Assembly: GCF_000499205.1 (NCBI RefSeq) | Contig: NZ_AWUK01000058.1 | Span: forward strand, 1-36,438 | DNA: 36,438 nucleotides | Reading direction: 5' to 3' | Origin: Paenibacillus sp. MAEPY2 | GTDB taxonomy: Bacteria > Bacillota > Bacilli > Paenibacillales > Paenibacillaceae | Program-made: the position numbers and the translations under genes | Part shown: positions 23,258-31,616 of the stretch, in pieces | How positions within the stretch are numbered: the stretch's first letter is position 1 | How the letters are laid out: every line of letters begins with the position of its first letter | The notes under the pieces: model-generated | Seen by the model: only the letters and a program-made list of their open reading frames with translations | Database searches by the model: none | What the model was told of the DNA's origin: nothing

Positions 23258-25009
23258 ATGTACAAACAACTGGTGGACAGTAATGACAGAGCAGTTCAGA
23301 AAGGGATTACCCGGCAAGTACTTGACCCGGAGAGCCGCTATTATGGAGGAACGATTGATCCCTATACAGGTATAGCTTGGGTCAACCACACGACCGGAAC
23401 GCCTACGGACATGTGTTACTGGGGAGCGGCGCTTGTTAATCCCGATTCGATTTATTTCCAAGACAATGAATTGCTTGATCGCCTGCTTCTGGCATCGGAG
23501 TACGTACTCCGTAACCAGCATGAAGATGGCTCCATCTCCCCCGGCTGGACCAATTCCCATTCTCCGCCAGATACAGCATTTGTCGTCGTGGGATATGCTC
23601 AGTTGTATCAACTTCTTCAGCAGCAGGACTGGGAGCCATTGCAGCCTGTGCTGAACAATATGCGCCTGTTTCTGGAACGAACTGTTCCGGTCATGTTAAC
23701 CGGGGGCTGTCATACCCCGAACCATCGCTGGGTGCTGTGCGCGGCGCTCGGTTTCCTGCATCAATTGTTTGACCTGGAGGAAGCGGTGCAGCGTGCAGAG
23801 CAGTGGCTGGCTGAGGGTATGGATATTACGCCTGACGGGGAATGGACTGAACGAAGCAACGGAATCTACAGCGCGGTTAGCGACATCATGTTGATTCATG
23901 CGGCGCGTCTGTTAAATCGTCCTGAGTTGTTGGAACCGGTGAGGCTCAATCTGCGCATGATGGTATATCTAGTACATCCAACCGGTGAGGTTGTTACGGA
24001 TTACTCAGGTCGCCAGGATCTGGGGAGCGTGCATGATCTATCACCGTATTATTTGCCGTATGCCATTTTGGCCCGGCTGGACGGAGATCCGATCTTTGCC
24101 GGCATGGCTGAATGGGCAGGAGAAATGTTAACAGATCCCGGCGTCTGCTCGGTCAATGCGCTCGTTCGGCTACTGCTGGAGCCTGAGCTTCAGCAGGCAG
24201 GTAAGGCACGTGATCATTTGCCTGAGCTGTACGAGATCATACTGAACGAACAATTTGTGCGAGAGAATTATTTGCAGCGAATGGAATCGGCAGGTCATCA
24301 TGGACGGATCTCGCACAGCCGGTTGCACACGGACTTTGGCGCACCTGTAGCACGTATTCGGTCCGGTAATACAAGCGCGACCGTAATGACGGAGGTGCCT
24401 TCATTTTTTGCCCTTCGTCATGGTGCGGTACGTCTGCTGGCTGTTCAGTTGGCCTCCTATTTTAATCCAGGGTATGTGCCGATGCAGCACATGTCTCGAT
24501 TGCCAGCAGGTTATAGTCTAACGGGCGAGCAGAAGAAGGGTTACTATGGTCCGATCCCTGATAGCCAACTGCCTGAGACGGCGAGAACAGCCATCAGTCC
24601 GTGGTATTTGTTACCCCATCAGAGTCGAGCGCTCACCCACGAGCAGACATTCCGTGTACAGACGGAAGTATTACCAACCGAAAATGGCTGGACACTGAAA
24701 CTGGCGGGAGAGCAGCCGGAGCAGATCATGGTGCAGCTGTCTTTCGTGTTCGGAAGCGAGGGCGAGCTTTCCCATGGGGAATTGCTTGAGACGAATGAGG
24801 GCCATTACCTGTGGAAGAGCGGCACATTACGATATTCCTGTGGAGATGACTGGATTGAGCTGACCGGAGGCGAGGTGGGGCATTTGGCGGCAACCGTACG
24901 TGAGGCGAAGCTGCCTGATAAGTGTAAGGTTGTGCTGGTTAACTTTATGACCCCTTTCCACAAGAAGGTTCATATCTCCCTTTCGCCATCCATGGCATTA
25001 AAGCTGTAA
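23258..25009 (+). CDS. Uncharacterised alpha/alpha-toroid-like protein (putative carbohydrate-active enzyme)
   Basis: A 583-residue protein without signal peptide. The first ~370 residues are mostly helical repeats with conserved-looking aromatic and His/Asn/Arg motifs: DMCYWGAAL, GSISPGWTNSH, GGCHTPNHRWVLCAALGFL, DGEWTERSNGIYSAVSD and TDYSGRQDLG. The last ~210 residues look beta-rich. Helical toroid followed by a beta-sandwich is the architecture of heparinase II/III-type and related polysaccharide lyases, and the toroid alone resembles unsaturated glucuronyl hydrolases. I cannot assign a family. GGAGGG at 23245-23250 supports the ATG; the in-frame TTG at 23243 is less likely. As the last gene of the importer cassette, it probably acts in the cytosol on the imported oligosaccharide. 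Confidence 0.8.
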   Translation: MYKQLVDSNDRAVQKGITRQVLDPESRYYGGTIDPYTGIAWVNHTTGTPTDMCYWGAALVNPDSIYFQDNELLDRLLLASEYVLRNQHEDGSISPGWTNSHSPPDTAFVVVGYAQLYQLLQQQDWEPLQPVLNNMRLFLERTVPVMLTGGCHTPNHRWVLCAALGFLHQLFDLEEAVQRAEQWLAEGMDITPDGEWTERSNGIYSAVSDIMLIHAARLLNRPELLEPVRLNLRMMVYLVHPTGEVVTDYSGRQDLGSVHDLSPYYLPYAILARLDGDPIFAGMAEWAGEMLTDPGVCSVNALVRLLLEPELQQAGKARDHLPELYEIILNEQFVRENYLQRMESAGHHGRISHSRLHTDFGAPVARIRSGNTSATVMTEVPSFFALRHGAVRLLAVQLASYFNPGYVPMQHMSRLPAGYSLTGEQKKGYYGPIPDSQLPETARTAISPWYLLPHQSRALTHEQTFRVQTEVLPTENGWTLKLAGEQPEQIMVQLSFVFGSEGELSHGELLETNEGHYLWKSGTLRYSCGDDWIELTGGEVGHLAATVREAKLPDKCKVVLVNFMTPFHKKVHISLSPSMALKL

Positions 25010-25049
25010 TTCTGATGAATCTCTTTTAGTAAGTAAAAGTCCATGAAGC

Positions 25050-25097
25050 AAAAAGATGACATTTCATTCGAAAGGAGTGAGGGGTGTCATCTTTTTT
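25050..25097 (+). terminator. Rho-independent terminator of the ABC cassette
   Basis: AAAAAGATGACA (25050-25061) pairs with TGTCATCTTTTT (25085-25096), with a T-run in the right arm. It ends the cassette that began at 17064. The loop is long (23 bases). Confidence 0.8.
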
Positions 25098-25132
25098 GCG
25101 CATTTTTGGCATAAACGACATGAAACTACATA

Positions 25133-25163
25133 TTGAGAAGTGGGCCTTAAGATGTGGTATACT
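25133..25163 (+). promoter_or_regulatory. Putative promoter of the TPR-HTH gene
   Basis: TTGAGA (25133-25138) and TATACT (25158-25163) are 19 bases apart, with TG one base before the -10, an extended -10 element. The leader would be about 35 bases. Confidence 0.5.
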
Positions 25164-25203
25164 GGAGAGTATGAATGAAAGCAAAGAGGAGGTGCCTTGG
25201 AAG

Positions 25204-26937
25204 ATGAAGGGCAAGCTACTGCGGGCTGAGGGACACCTTGCCAATGTTATACCGATTCACTTGGATGCTTCTTTCTTTTTTGAGAGAGCTGTCCGCTCGC
25301 TGGACCGTAATCACGTCGACAAGGCATTAAAATATTTTCGTAAAGCTGTTGAATATGAACCGGAAAATCCGGTGAATCATTGTAATATGGCGGGTATATT
25401 ATCAGAGAAGGGGGATTACGAGGCTTCGAATGCCGTTCTTGCGCATGTGCTCGACGTGGTAGATCCGTCCATGACGGAATGTTATTTCTATATGGCGAAC
25501 AATTATGCGAATATGGATCGGTTTGAAGAAGCTGAGCAAGCGCTTGTTACGTATTTGGAGGAGGATACCCAGGGTCAGTTTATGACGGAAGCCGAAGAGA
25601 TGATGGAGCTTCTGTACTATGAGCTGGATCGACCAGCCAAACTGAACCGGATCAAATCACGTAAAGGTGTCGTTGAACACGATCAGGCGCGGGAATTGTT
25701 GGAACAAGGGAAGTTTGCACAGGCAGCTGAGCTGCTGGAAGGCATGGCACCCGATTATCCTGATTATTTGGCTGCTCGCAACAACTTGGCGCTTGCCTAT
25801 TATTATATGGGGCTGTTTCCCAAAGCGAAAGAGACGATTGCCGAAGTACTGGAGCAGGAGCCTGGTAATTTGCATGCATTGTGTAATCTCGCAATCTTTC
25901 ACCAGAACGAGAATCGAGCTGACCAAGTGCTGCTTCTGATCAAAAAATTACGAGTCATCGTGCCTTTCCAGCACGAACAGGTCTACAAACTGGCTACCAC
26001 GATGGGTATCCTGGGTCAACATGATACGGCTTATGTACATTTCCGTCGCCTGTTGAAGGATGAAGAAACCGCTGCAGACCCGGCTCTCGCACATTATGCA
26101 GCAGTCGCTGCTTATAATACGGAACGTTACGATTCAGCTGAACGTCTGTGGCGTCACGTGGGCAAGCTGGACCCGGGTTCGGAAGTATCCCGGTACTATC
26201 TGTCGGGACTTGAGGCTGTGAGACAGGGAGAAAAAGATCCGGAAAAACTAAGTTATCACTATCATCTGCCATTTGACGAGCAATTCAGACAATGGGAGAA
26301 CTATGGCAACGGCATACCTGAAGAGATGAAAAACGATCCCTTGATCCGCTCCTCTTTCTTCTGGGCGTTGCGACATGGGGATCGGGCTACCAAGCTTCAG
26401 GTCATTCATGCTCTTGGCATGATTGGAGATTATGAGGTGCAGCAGGCACTGCAATCCTTTATCCAGGAACCGGGTGAAGATCAGGAGCTGGTGGAAGCCG
26501 CTCGTTCTGTACTCCATGGTCTTGATTCAGAAGAAGCTAAACAGGATGATTCTCCTGTTCTACTACCGTTAACTGCGTTGAGCAAACGCACCATTCCGAA
26601 GATGGAGTCGATGACGGAACAAACGGAGACAAAACCATCTTCGCATTGGCAGGCGGTCGTGGACCGTGCGTTACAGATGTCCGAAGCCAAAGCCGAATTG
26701 CAGCAAGAAATGGAACGGCTGTGGACCGACTATGTATCTCGCGTACACCCGGAGGTGCCTGGCACGAAGCAAATTGAAGGCTTGGCAGCGGGGTTGGAAT
26801 ATTTGGCGGCCAAGATTCATAGTCGTCCAGTGACCTACCAAAGCATAGCCGATCGATATGGCATATCAGCTGCCACAGTCAGCAAATATGCACGGCAAAT
26901 TAACAAAGTATGCAACTCCAACCCACCGATCTTGTAA
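25204..26937 (+). CDS. yvcD: TPR-repeat protein with C-terminal helix-turn-helix (YvcD-like)
   Basis: A 577-residue cytosolic protein. Tetratricopeptide repeats run through about the first 380 residues (e.g. VDKALKYFRKAVEYEPENPVNHCNMA, LAARNNLALAYYYMGLFPKA... read as separate repeats). A middle region with a HEAT-like stretch follows (FFWALRHGDRATKLQVIHAL). The last ~50 residues include YQSIADRYGISAATVSKYAR, a plausible helix-turn-helix. The position just before trxB matches yvcD of B. subtilis, whose role is not established. AGAGGAGGTG supports ATG 25204; a GTG at 25084 lies inside the preceding terminator. A DNA-binding role is an inference from the C-terminus only. Confidence 0.85.
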   Translation: MKGKLLRAEGHLANVIPIHLDASFFFERAVRSLDRNHVDKALKYFRKAVEYEPENPVNHCNMAGILSEKGDYEASNAVLAHVLDVVDPSMTECYFYMANNYANMDRFEEAEQALVTYLEEDTQGQFMTEAEEMMELLYYELDRPAKLNRIKSRKGVVEHDQARELLEQGKFAQAAELLEGMAPDYPDYLAARNNLALAYYYMGLFPKAKETIAEVLEQEPGNLHALCNLAIFHQNENRADQVLLLIKKLRVIVPFQHEQVYKLATTMGILGQHDTAYVHFRRLLKDEETAADPALAHYAAVAAYNTERYDSAERLWRHVGKLDPGSEVSRYYLSGLEAVRQGEKDPEKLSYHYHLPFDEQFRQWENYGNGIPEEMKNDPLIRSSFFWALRHGDRATKLQVIHALGMIGDYEVQQALQSFIQEPGEDQELVEAARSVLHGLDSEEAKQDDSPVLLPLTALSKRTIPKMESMTEQTETKPSSHWQAVVDRALQMSEAKAELQQEMERLWTDYVSRVHPEVPGTKQIEGLAAGLEYLAAKIHSRPVTYQSIADRYGISAATVSKYARQINKVCNSNPPIL

Positions 26938-27106
26938 ATGTTCCTTGAAACCTCGCTTTGGGAAAGACTTCATGGCGTGAAGGATACATTGGCCTGGAAA
27001 ACGGGTAAACTTAACGAATAGGTCTCGACATGCCTGTAGGATATCATCATAGCAAGTTAATCGCCACTCAACACACTCTCAACCTTATTAAGGAGGCTGT
27101 ATCTAT

Positions 27107-28066
27107 ATGTCTAAATACAGAACGATTGTGATCGGAACCGGACCTGCGGGTCTGACAGCAGCGATATATCTAGCTCGTGCTAATCTAAACCCACTGGTTA
27201 TCGAAGGTCTACAACCGGGAGGTCAATTGACGACGACAACGGAAGTTGAGAATTTCCCTGGTTTTCCACAAGGCATCATGGGTCCGGAATTGATGGACAA
27301 TATGCGCAAGCAAGCGGAGCGTTTTGGAGCTGAGTTCAAAAATGGTTGGGTGGAAGAAGTGGATTTTAGCAAACCGCCCTTCAAGGTTAAAGTTGGAGGC
27401 ATCGGTGAACTGGAAGCCGATTCGATCATTATCTCTACGGGCGCTTCGGCCCGTTATCTCGGCATTCCGGGAGAGCAGGAGAATGTGGGGCGTGGGGTAA
27501 GCACATGTGCCACATGTGACGGATTCTTTTTCCGTGGCAAAAAAATCGTCGTTGTCGGCGGTGGAGACTCCGCGATGGAGGAGGCCAGCTTCCTGACCCG
27601 TTTTGCAACAGACGTTACACTGGTTCACCGCCGGGACGAATTGCGTGCATCGAAAATTATGCAGGATCGGGCTCGCGGCAACGAGAAGGTGAAATGGGCG
27701 TTGAACCGTACACCGCTCGAAGTTGTGCCTGAAGCTCTTGGCGTTAAAGGGCTTAAGGTACGCAATAACGAGACCGGGCAGGAAGAGTTGCTTGAAGCCG
27801 ACGGCGTATTCATAGCAATTGGGCATACACCGAATACGGGTTTCCTGAGCAATCAGATTACACTGGATGAACACGGCTATGTTGTCGTTAAACCAGGTAC
27901 TACCGAGACTAACATTCCGGGTGTGTTCGCCTGTGGTGATGTTCAGGATACGAAGTACCGTCAGGCCATTACAGCAGCAGGTTCAGGGTGTATGGCCGCA
28001 ATGGACTGCGAGAAATTCCTTGAAGGCAGCATTGTGCATGACTGGAGCGAAACACTGGATAAGTAA
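27107..28066 (+). CDS. trxB: Thioredoxin-disulfide reductase
   Basis: A 319-residue FAD/NADPH flavoenzyme that reduces thioredoxin. The FAD Rossmann motif GTGPAG lies near residue 11, the redox-active CATC is at 134-137, the NADPH motif is GGGDSAMEE, and the second FAD motif is FACGDVQD near the C-terminus. Length and order are typical of the low-molecular-weight class. AAGGAGG precedes the ATG. Adjacent to yvcD, as in B. subtilis. A terminator follows. Confidence 0.98.
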   Translation: MSKYRTIVIGTGPAGLTAAIYLARANLNPLVIEGLQPGGQLTTTTEVENFPGFPQGIMGPELMDNMRKQAERFGAEFKNGWVEEVDFSKPPFKVKVGGIGELEADSIIISTGASARYLGIPGEQENVGRGVSTCATCDGFFFRGKKIVVVGGGDSAMEEASFLTRFATDVTLVHRRDELRASKIMQDRARGNEKVKWALNRTPLEVVPEALGVKGLKVRNNETGQEELLEADGVFIAIGHTPNTGFLSNQITLDEHGYVVVKPGTTETNIPGVFACGDVQDTKYRQAITAAGSGCMAAMDCEKFLEGSIVHDWSETLDK

Positions 28067-28129
28067 GCATGAAAAGGGTATGGTTTGGCATAAATTAAGT
28101 AATAGAGACAACGGGAAGTCTCATGATGT

Positions 28130-28156
28130 GAGAAGCCGGAAGGCTTCTCTTTTTTT
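28130..28156 (+). terminator. Rho-independent terminator after trxB
   Basis: GAGAAGCC (28130-28137) and GGCTTCTC (28142-28149) pair perfectly over the tetraloop GGAA, followed by seven T. Confidence 0.93.
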
Positions 28157-28217
28157 GAAACCAAAATGAGCATCAGATCGTATACATAATGGGCATATTA
28201 GCTGTGAGGTGAAGACT

Positions 28218-29258
28218 TTGGGGGAAATGATAAAAGATTGGTTACAGAATGCAACAGTGCGGCGATTTTTGATTCTGCTGTTGTTTTGTTTGGTGCTTTT
28301 CAGCATGGGGAGTATGCTGCACATGATTTTGCTGTTATTCCTGGTGACGTATGTCATGAACAGGTTGCAGCATTTTATCACAGAGAAGTTGAATCGTTTA
28401 TTTCCGGTTAACTATAAAGTTGTCGTCATCCTGCTCTATCTTATCGTTATTGCAGCCATTGTACTGGGTATCTCCAGGTATTCACCACGGATCGTGGATC
28501 AGGTCGTTCAGTTAACGAATGAGATCATGAAGTTTCTTGATACCGCGGACGGTGATAATTTTGCTTCCAAAATTGCAGGTTATCTGCAATCGTTCGATAT
28601 TAAAAACTATACCAACGATGCATTGAAGTATATTTTTGCGTTAAGCAAATGGTTGGAGTTCATTCTGCTGGTCATCATCCTCAGTCTGTTCTTCTTGTTG
28701 CAAAAGCGGGAGATTTCCAAGTTTACCTCCAAGTTCAAAACAAGCAAGATTGGCTGGTTCTATAATGAAGTGGCTTACCTTGGAGATAAATTTGTATCTT
28801 CCTTTGGTAAAGTCATTGAGGCGCAGTTGTTGATTGCGGTATTCAATACAGCTTTGACGATTTTGGGATTATGGATACTTGGTTTCCCGTACTTATTCGC
28901 CTTGACCATTCTGGTGTTCATGCTGAGTCTGGTACCTGTTGCGGGGGTTATCATCTCTTTGATTCCACTGTGTCTAATCGGATATCAACTGGGAGGATTG
29001 CAGCTCAGCGTAATCGTGATCATTATGATCATCATCATTCATGCGCTGGAGACGTACTTCCTGAATCCGAAGCTGATGGCACACAAAACCAAATTGCCGA
29101 TGTTCTACACGTTTATCGTACTGATTCTGTCTCAACATTTCCTGGGAATCTGGGGGCTTATCATCGGTATTCCGATCTTTGTCTTCCTGCTTGATATTCT
29201 GGATGTTAACAAGATGGAAAAAACGGAAGAGCCCATTCGTGTGGAAACGAAGTTGTGA
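28218..29258 (+). CDS. AI-2E-family transporter / PerM-like permease
   Basis: A ~346-residue membrane protein with about seven to eight hydrophobic segments: two close to the N-terminus, a soluble loop (about 85-135), then five or more after it. The tail FFLNPKLMAHKTKLPMFY-like region and FLGIWGLIIGIPIFVFLLDIL match the conserved C-terminal part of the AI-2E/TqsA/YtvI family. Members export small molecules or act in ion antiport; the substrate cannot be read here. Start ambiguous: TTG 28218 has GAGGTGA five bases upstream, GTG 28209 would add three residues. Confidence 0.88.
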   Translation: MGEMIKDWLQNATVRRFLILLLFCLVLFSMGSMLHMILLLFLVTYVMNRLQHFITEKLNRLFPVNYKVVVILLYLIVIAAIVLGISRYSPRIVDQVVQLTNEIMKFLDTADGDNFASKIAGYLQSFDIKNYTNDALKYIFALSKWLEFILLVIILSLFFLLQKREISKFTSKFKTSKIGWFYNEVAYLGDKFVSSFGKVIEAQLLIAVFNTALTILGLWILGFPYLFALTILVFMLSLVPVAGVIISLIPLCLIGYQLGGLQLSVIVIIMIIIIHALETYFLNPKLMAHKTKLPMFYTFIVLILSQHFLGIWGLIIGIPIFVFLLDILDVNKMEKTEEPIRVETKL

Positions 29259-29307
29259 CCAGTAGCTGAATAGCTGCTGAATGCTAGGTAAGTGTTCAAA
29301 AAAATGT

Positions 29308-29339
29308 AAAACGCCACCCATTCTCTGGATGGCGTTTTT
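29308..29339 (+). terminator. Rho-independent terminator after the AI-2E-family gene
   Basis: AAAACGCCA pairs with TGGCGTTTT (last base 29338) across a 13-base loop that itself has a CC/GG pair, followed by T. Confidence 0.88.
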
Positions 29340-29428
29340 GCTCTCTTTCCCTAAGGTGACATTGTCAGAGAAGGTATCTGTTTCCTGAACGCACTGGGTA
29401 TGGGTTAATAAGAGCTGTCATAACTTTC

Positions 29429-29446
29429 AGATGACAAATGTCATCT
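29429..29446. promoter_or_regulatory. Perfect 18-base dyad
   Basis: AGATGACA-AA-TGTCATCT is a perfect palindrome with a 2-base centre, followed by TTTT. A 2-base loop is too tight for a hairpin, so a dimeric repressor site is more likely than a terminator. The regulator is unknown. The same half-site occurs in the stem of the terminator at 25050, perhaps by chance. Confidence 0.4.
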
Positions 29447-29570
29447 TTTACGCATGGAACGAGTGGATATGCAATATCATGAGTTGAGGCTTCCTCTTCT
29501 ATGGAGGAAGAAATGAAGCTTGCGTTTTTAATAGAGACAAATGGGGTTGTATACGTATTCAAAAATAGCC

Positions 29571-29586
29571 TGTGATGTTGTTCACA
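29571..29586. promoter_or_regulatory. Crp/Fnr-type palindrome (Fnr-box-like)
   Basis: TGTGA-TGTTGT-TCACA matches exactly the TGTGA-N6-TCACA pattern described for B. subtilis Fnr. It lies about 40 bases before the -35 of the putative glcK promoter, centred near -81, further out than the usual -41. Confidence 0.4.
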
Positions 29587-29624
29587 ATAGCGGGGAAGCT
29601 AATCACAGCAAAGGTCTTATCGTC

Positions 29625-29653
29625 TTGACCCAGGCGTATCCTTCAATTATAGT
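29625..29653 (+). promoter_or_regulatory. Sigma-A promoter of glcK
   Basis: TTGACC (29625-29630) and TATAGT (29648-29653) are exactly 17 bases apart. The leader to the ATG would be about 42 bases. Confidence 0.6.
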
Positions 29654-29701
29654 TGGTACGTAGGATTAAACTATTATAGATAGATAAAGGTGGCTTGTAG
29701 C

Positions 29702-30652
29702 ATGTCTGAGAAAATCTACGTTGGGGTCGATCTCGGCGGAACAGCAATCAAGGTCGGTATATGTGATGAACACGGTCAGCTTATGTATACGTATGAAGGA
29801 CCGACTGAAGTGGATAAGGGCGTTGACACGGTCATTGCCAACATCGAGAAGTATGTCCGTCATATCGTTGCCGAATCGCCTTTCAGCTGGGAGCAGCTTG
29901 AAGGTGTGGGAGCGGGCGTGGCTGGGTTCACCAATGTACGCGAGGGAATTATCGTTCTTGCCCCTAACATCGGATTTCGGAATGTAGCCATTCGTTCGAT
30001 TTTGGAAGAACGTCTGGGCAAGCCGGTCAAAATAGATAACGATGCAAACGTGGCTGCACTGGGTGAAGCCTGGGCTGGCGCTGGCAAGGGCGTGGACAAC
30101 TGTGTATGCTATACGCTTGGTACAGGCGTTGGTGGCGGACTGATCCTAAACGGCAAGATCTATCAGGGTTTCTCCGGTATGGCTGGTGAGCTGGGTCATG
30201 TCAGTGTTGTCCCTGATTTGGAAGCGATCCAGTGCGGATGTGGCAAAATGGGATGCGTGGAAACTGTATCTTCAGCAACTGGGATTATTCGTATGGCCAA
30301 AGACGCTGTAGAGCGTGGAGATCATACATCACTGGCACTCGTCGACAAAATTGCAGCCAAGGAAGTATTTGATGCAGCCAAAGCGGGCGATGAAGTTGCA
30401 TTGCGTATCGTCAATCGTGCAGCGTTCTATTTGGGTAAATCGATGGCGGCTGTAGCGGCTGTAATTAACCCCGAGATGTTCATTATCGGTGGCGGTGTAT
30501 CCAAAGCGGGTAATATTTTGTTTGATGAAGTACGCACAGTATTTGCGAAACTGACACCTGAACCACTGCAAGAAGGCGTTAAAATTCTTGAAGCAACACT
30601 TGGCAATAATGCAGGTATTGTTGGCGCGGCTGGTCTTCTCTTGCGTTCCTAG
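29702..30652 (+). CDS. glcK: Glucokinase (ROK family)
   Basis: A 316-residue cytosolic kinase that makes glucose 6-phosphate from glucose and ATP. The phosphate motif DLGGT is at 10-14, the catalytic Asp in DNDAN at about 114, and GTGVGGGL and the ROK zinc motif with Cys178, Cys180 and Cys185 (CGCGKMGC) follow. The C-terminal ATP motif IIGGGVSKAG is present. AAAGGTGG at 29687-29693 supports ATG 29702; the in-frame GTG at 29690 is within that site. It is followed 51 bases later by rapZ with no terminator seen, so it may be the first gene of that operon. Confidence 0.95.
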   Translation: MSEKIYVGVDLGGTAIKVGICDEHGQLMYTYEGPTEVDKGVDTVIANIEKYVRHIVAESPFSWEQLEGVGAGVAGFTNVREGIIVLAPNIGFRNVAIRSILEERLGKPVKIDNDANVAALGEAWAGAGKGVDNCVCYTLGTGVGGGLILNGKIYQGFSGMAGELGHVSVVPDLEAIQCGCGKMGCVETVSSATGIIRMAKDAVERGDHTSLALVDKIAAKEVFDAAKAGDEVALRIVNRAAFYLGKSMAAVAAVINPEMFIIGGGVSKAGNILFDEVRTVFAKLTPEPLQEGVKILEATLGNNAGIVGAAGLLLRS

Positions 30653-30703
30653 TAACCTCGTAACAGTATAATCCGACAGCAATATGATAAGGAGGGGACA
30701 TTT

Positions 30704-31603
30704 ATGCTTGAAGGTGAAGTTTCACCGGGCACAGGCGCCACGCTCATTATCATTACGGGCATGTCCGGGGCAGGCAAGACGATTGCAGTACAAAGCCTGG
30801 AGGATCTTGGATTCTTCTGTGTGGATAATCTTCCGCCGGTATTGATTCCGAAATTCGCGGAACTGATTGAACAATCGAACGGCAAAATTGGCAAGGTCGC
30901 ACTTGTTATCGATCTTCGCGGGCGTGAGTTCTTTACGGCTTTGTCCGAGTCACTGAACTATATTAAAGATCATTTTACCATTCATTGCGAAATATTATTC
31001 CTGGACGCGACAGACTCTGTATTGGTCCAGCGCTATAAGGAGAGCAGGCGCAGACATCCACTCGCTCCTGAGGGCATGCCGCTGGACGGCATCCGGCTGG
31101 AACGTAAAATGCTGGAGGAGCTCAAAAATTCCGCCACTCAGGTGCTGAATACCAGTACAATGAAGCCTGCTCAACTGAAAGAGCGCATCATATCCCGCTT
31201 TTCTCATCTGGAAAGCCATATGCTGTCGGTAAATATTACGTCGTTTGGGTTCAAATACGGTATTCCAATTGATGCGGATCTGGTGTTTGACGTTCGTTTC
31301 TTGCCAAATCCGCATTATATTGAGCATTTACGTCCGAATACGGGACAGAATAATGATGTATACGAATATGTTATGAAATGGCCGGAGACGCAGGCGTTTC
31401 TGACCAAGCTACTGGATATGCTGCATTTTCTGATTCCGCAATACCGGAAGGAAGGCAAAAGCCAGGTTATTATTGGAATCGGCTGTACCGGAGGCAAGCA
31501 TCGTTCGGTAGCAATATCGGAATATTTGGGCAAAATGTTGGGAAGCAGCGAAACTGAGGCTGTCACCGTGAGCCATCGCGACGCCGACCGGGACCGTCAT
31601 TGA
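30704..31603 (+). CDS. rapZ: RNase adapter / nucleotide-binding protein RapZ (YvcJ)
   Basis: A 299-residue P-loop protein. Walker A GMSGAGKT is at residues 19-26, DLRGREFF follows, and the C-terminal domain carries GIGCTGGKHRSV, the RapZ/YvcJ signature. In E. coli RapZ controls GlmS through the small RNA GlmZ. In B. subtilis YvcJ is a GTP/ATP hydrolase linked to competence. AAGGAGGGG precedes the ATG. It starts the conserved rapZ-yvcK-whiA-HPr block. Confidence 0.96.
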   Translation: MLEGEVSPGTGATLIIITGMSGAGKTIAVQSLEDLGFFCVDNLPPVLIPKFAELIEQSNGKIGKVALVIDLRGREFFTALSESLNYIKDHFTIHCEILFLDATDSVLVQRYKESRRRHPLAPEGMPLDGIRLERKMLEELKNSATQVLNTSTMKPAQLKERIISRFSHLESHMLSVNITSFGFKYGIPIDADLVFDVRFLPNPHYIEHLRPNTGQNNDVYEYVMKWPETQAFLTKLLDMLHFLIPQYRKEGKSQVIIGIGCTGGKHRSVAISEYLGKMLGSSETEAVTVSHRDADRDRH

Positions 31604-31616
31604 AGAGGGTGAAGGG

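Larger units (their letters stand above)
29340..29624 (+). other. Intergenic region upstream of glcK with several dyads
   Basis: No gene seen. It holds an 18-base perfect dyad (29429-29446), a 7-bp hairpin CTTCCTC/GAGGAAG (29490-29510), and a TGTGA-N6-TCACA palindrome (29571-29586). Only the last resembles a known operator class. Confidence 0.5.
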
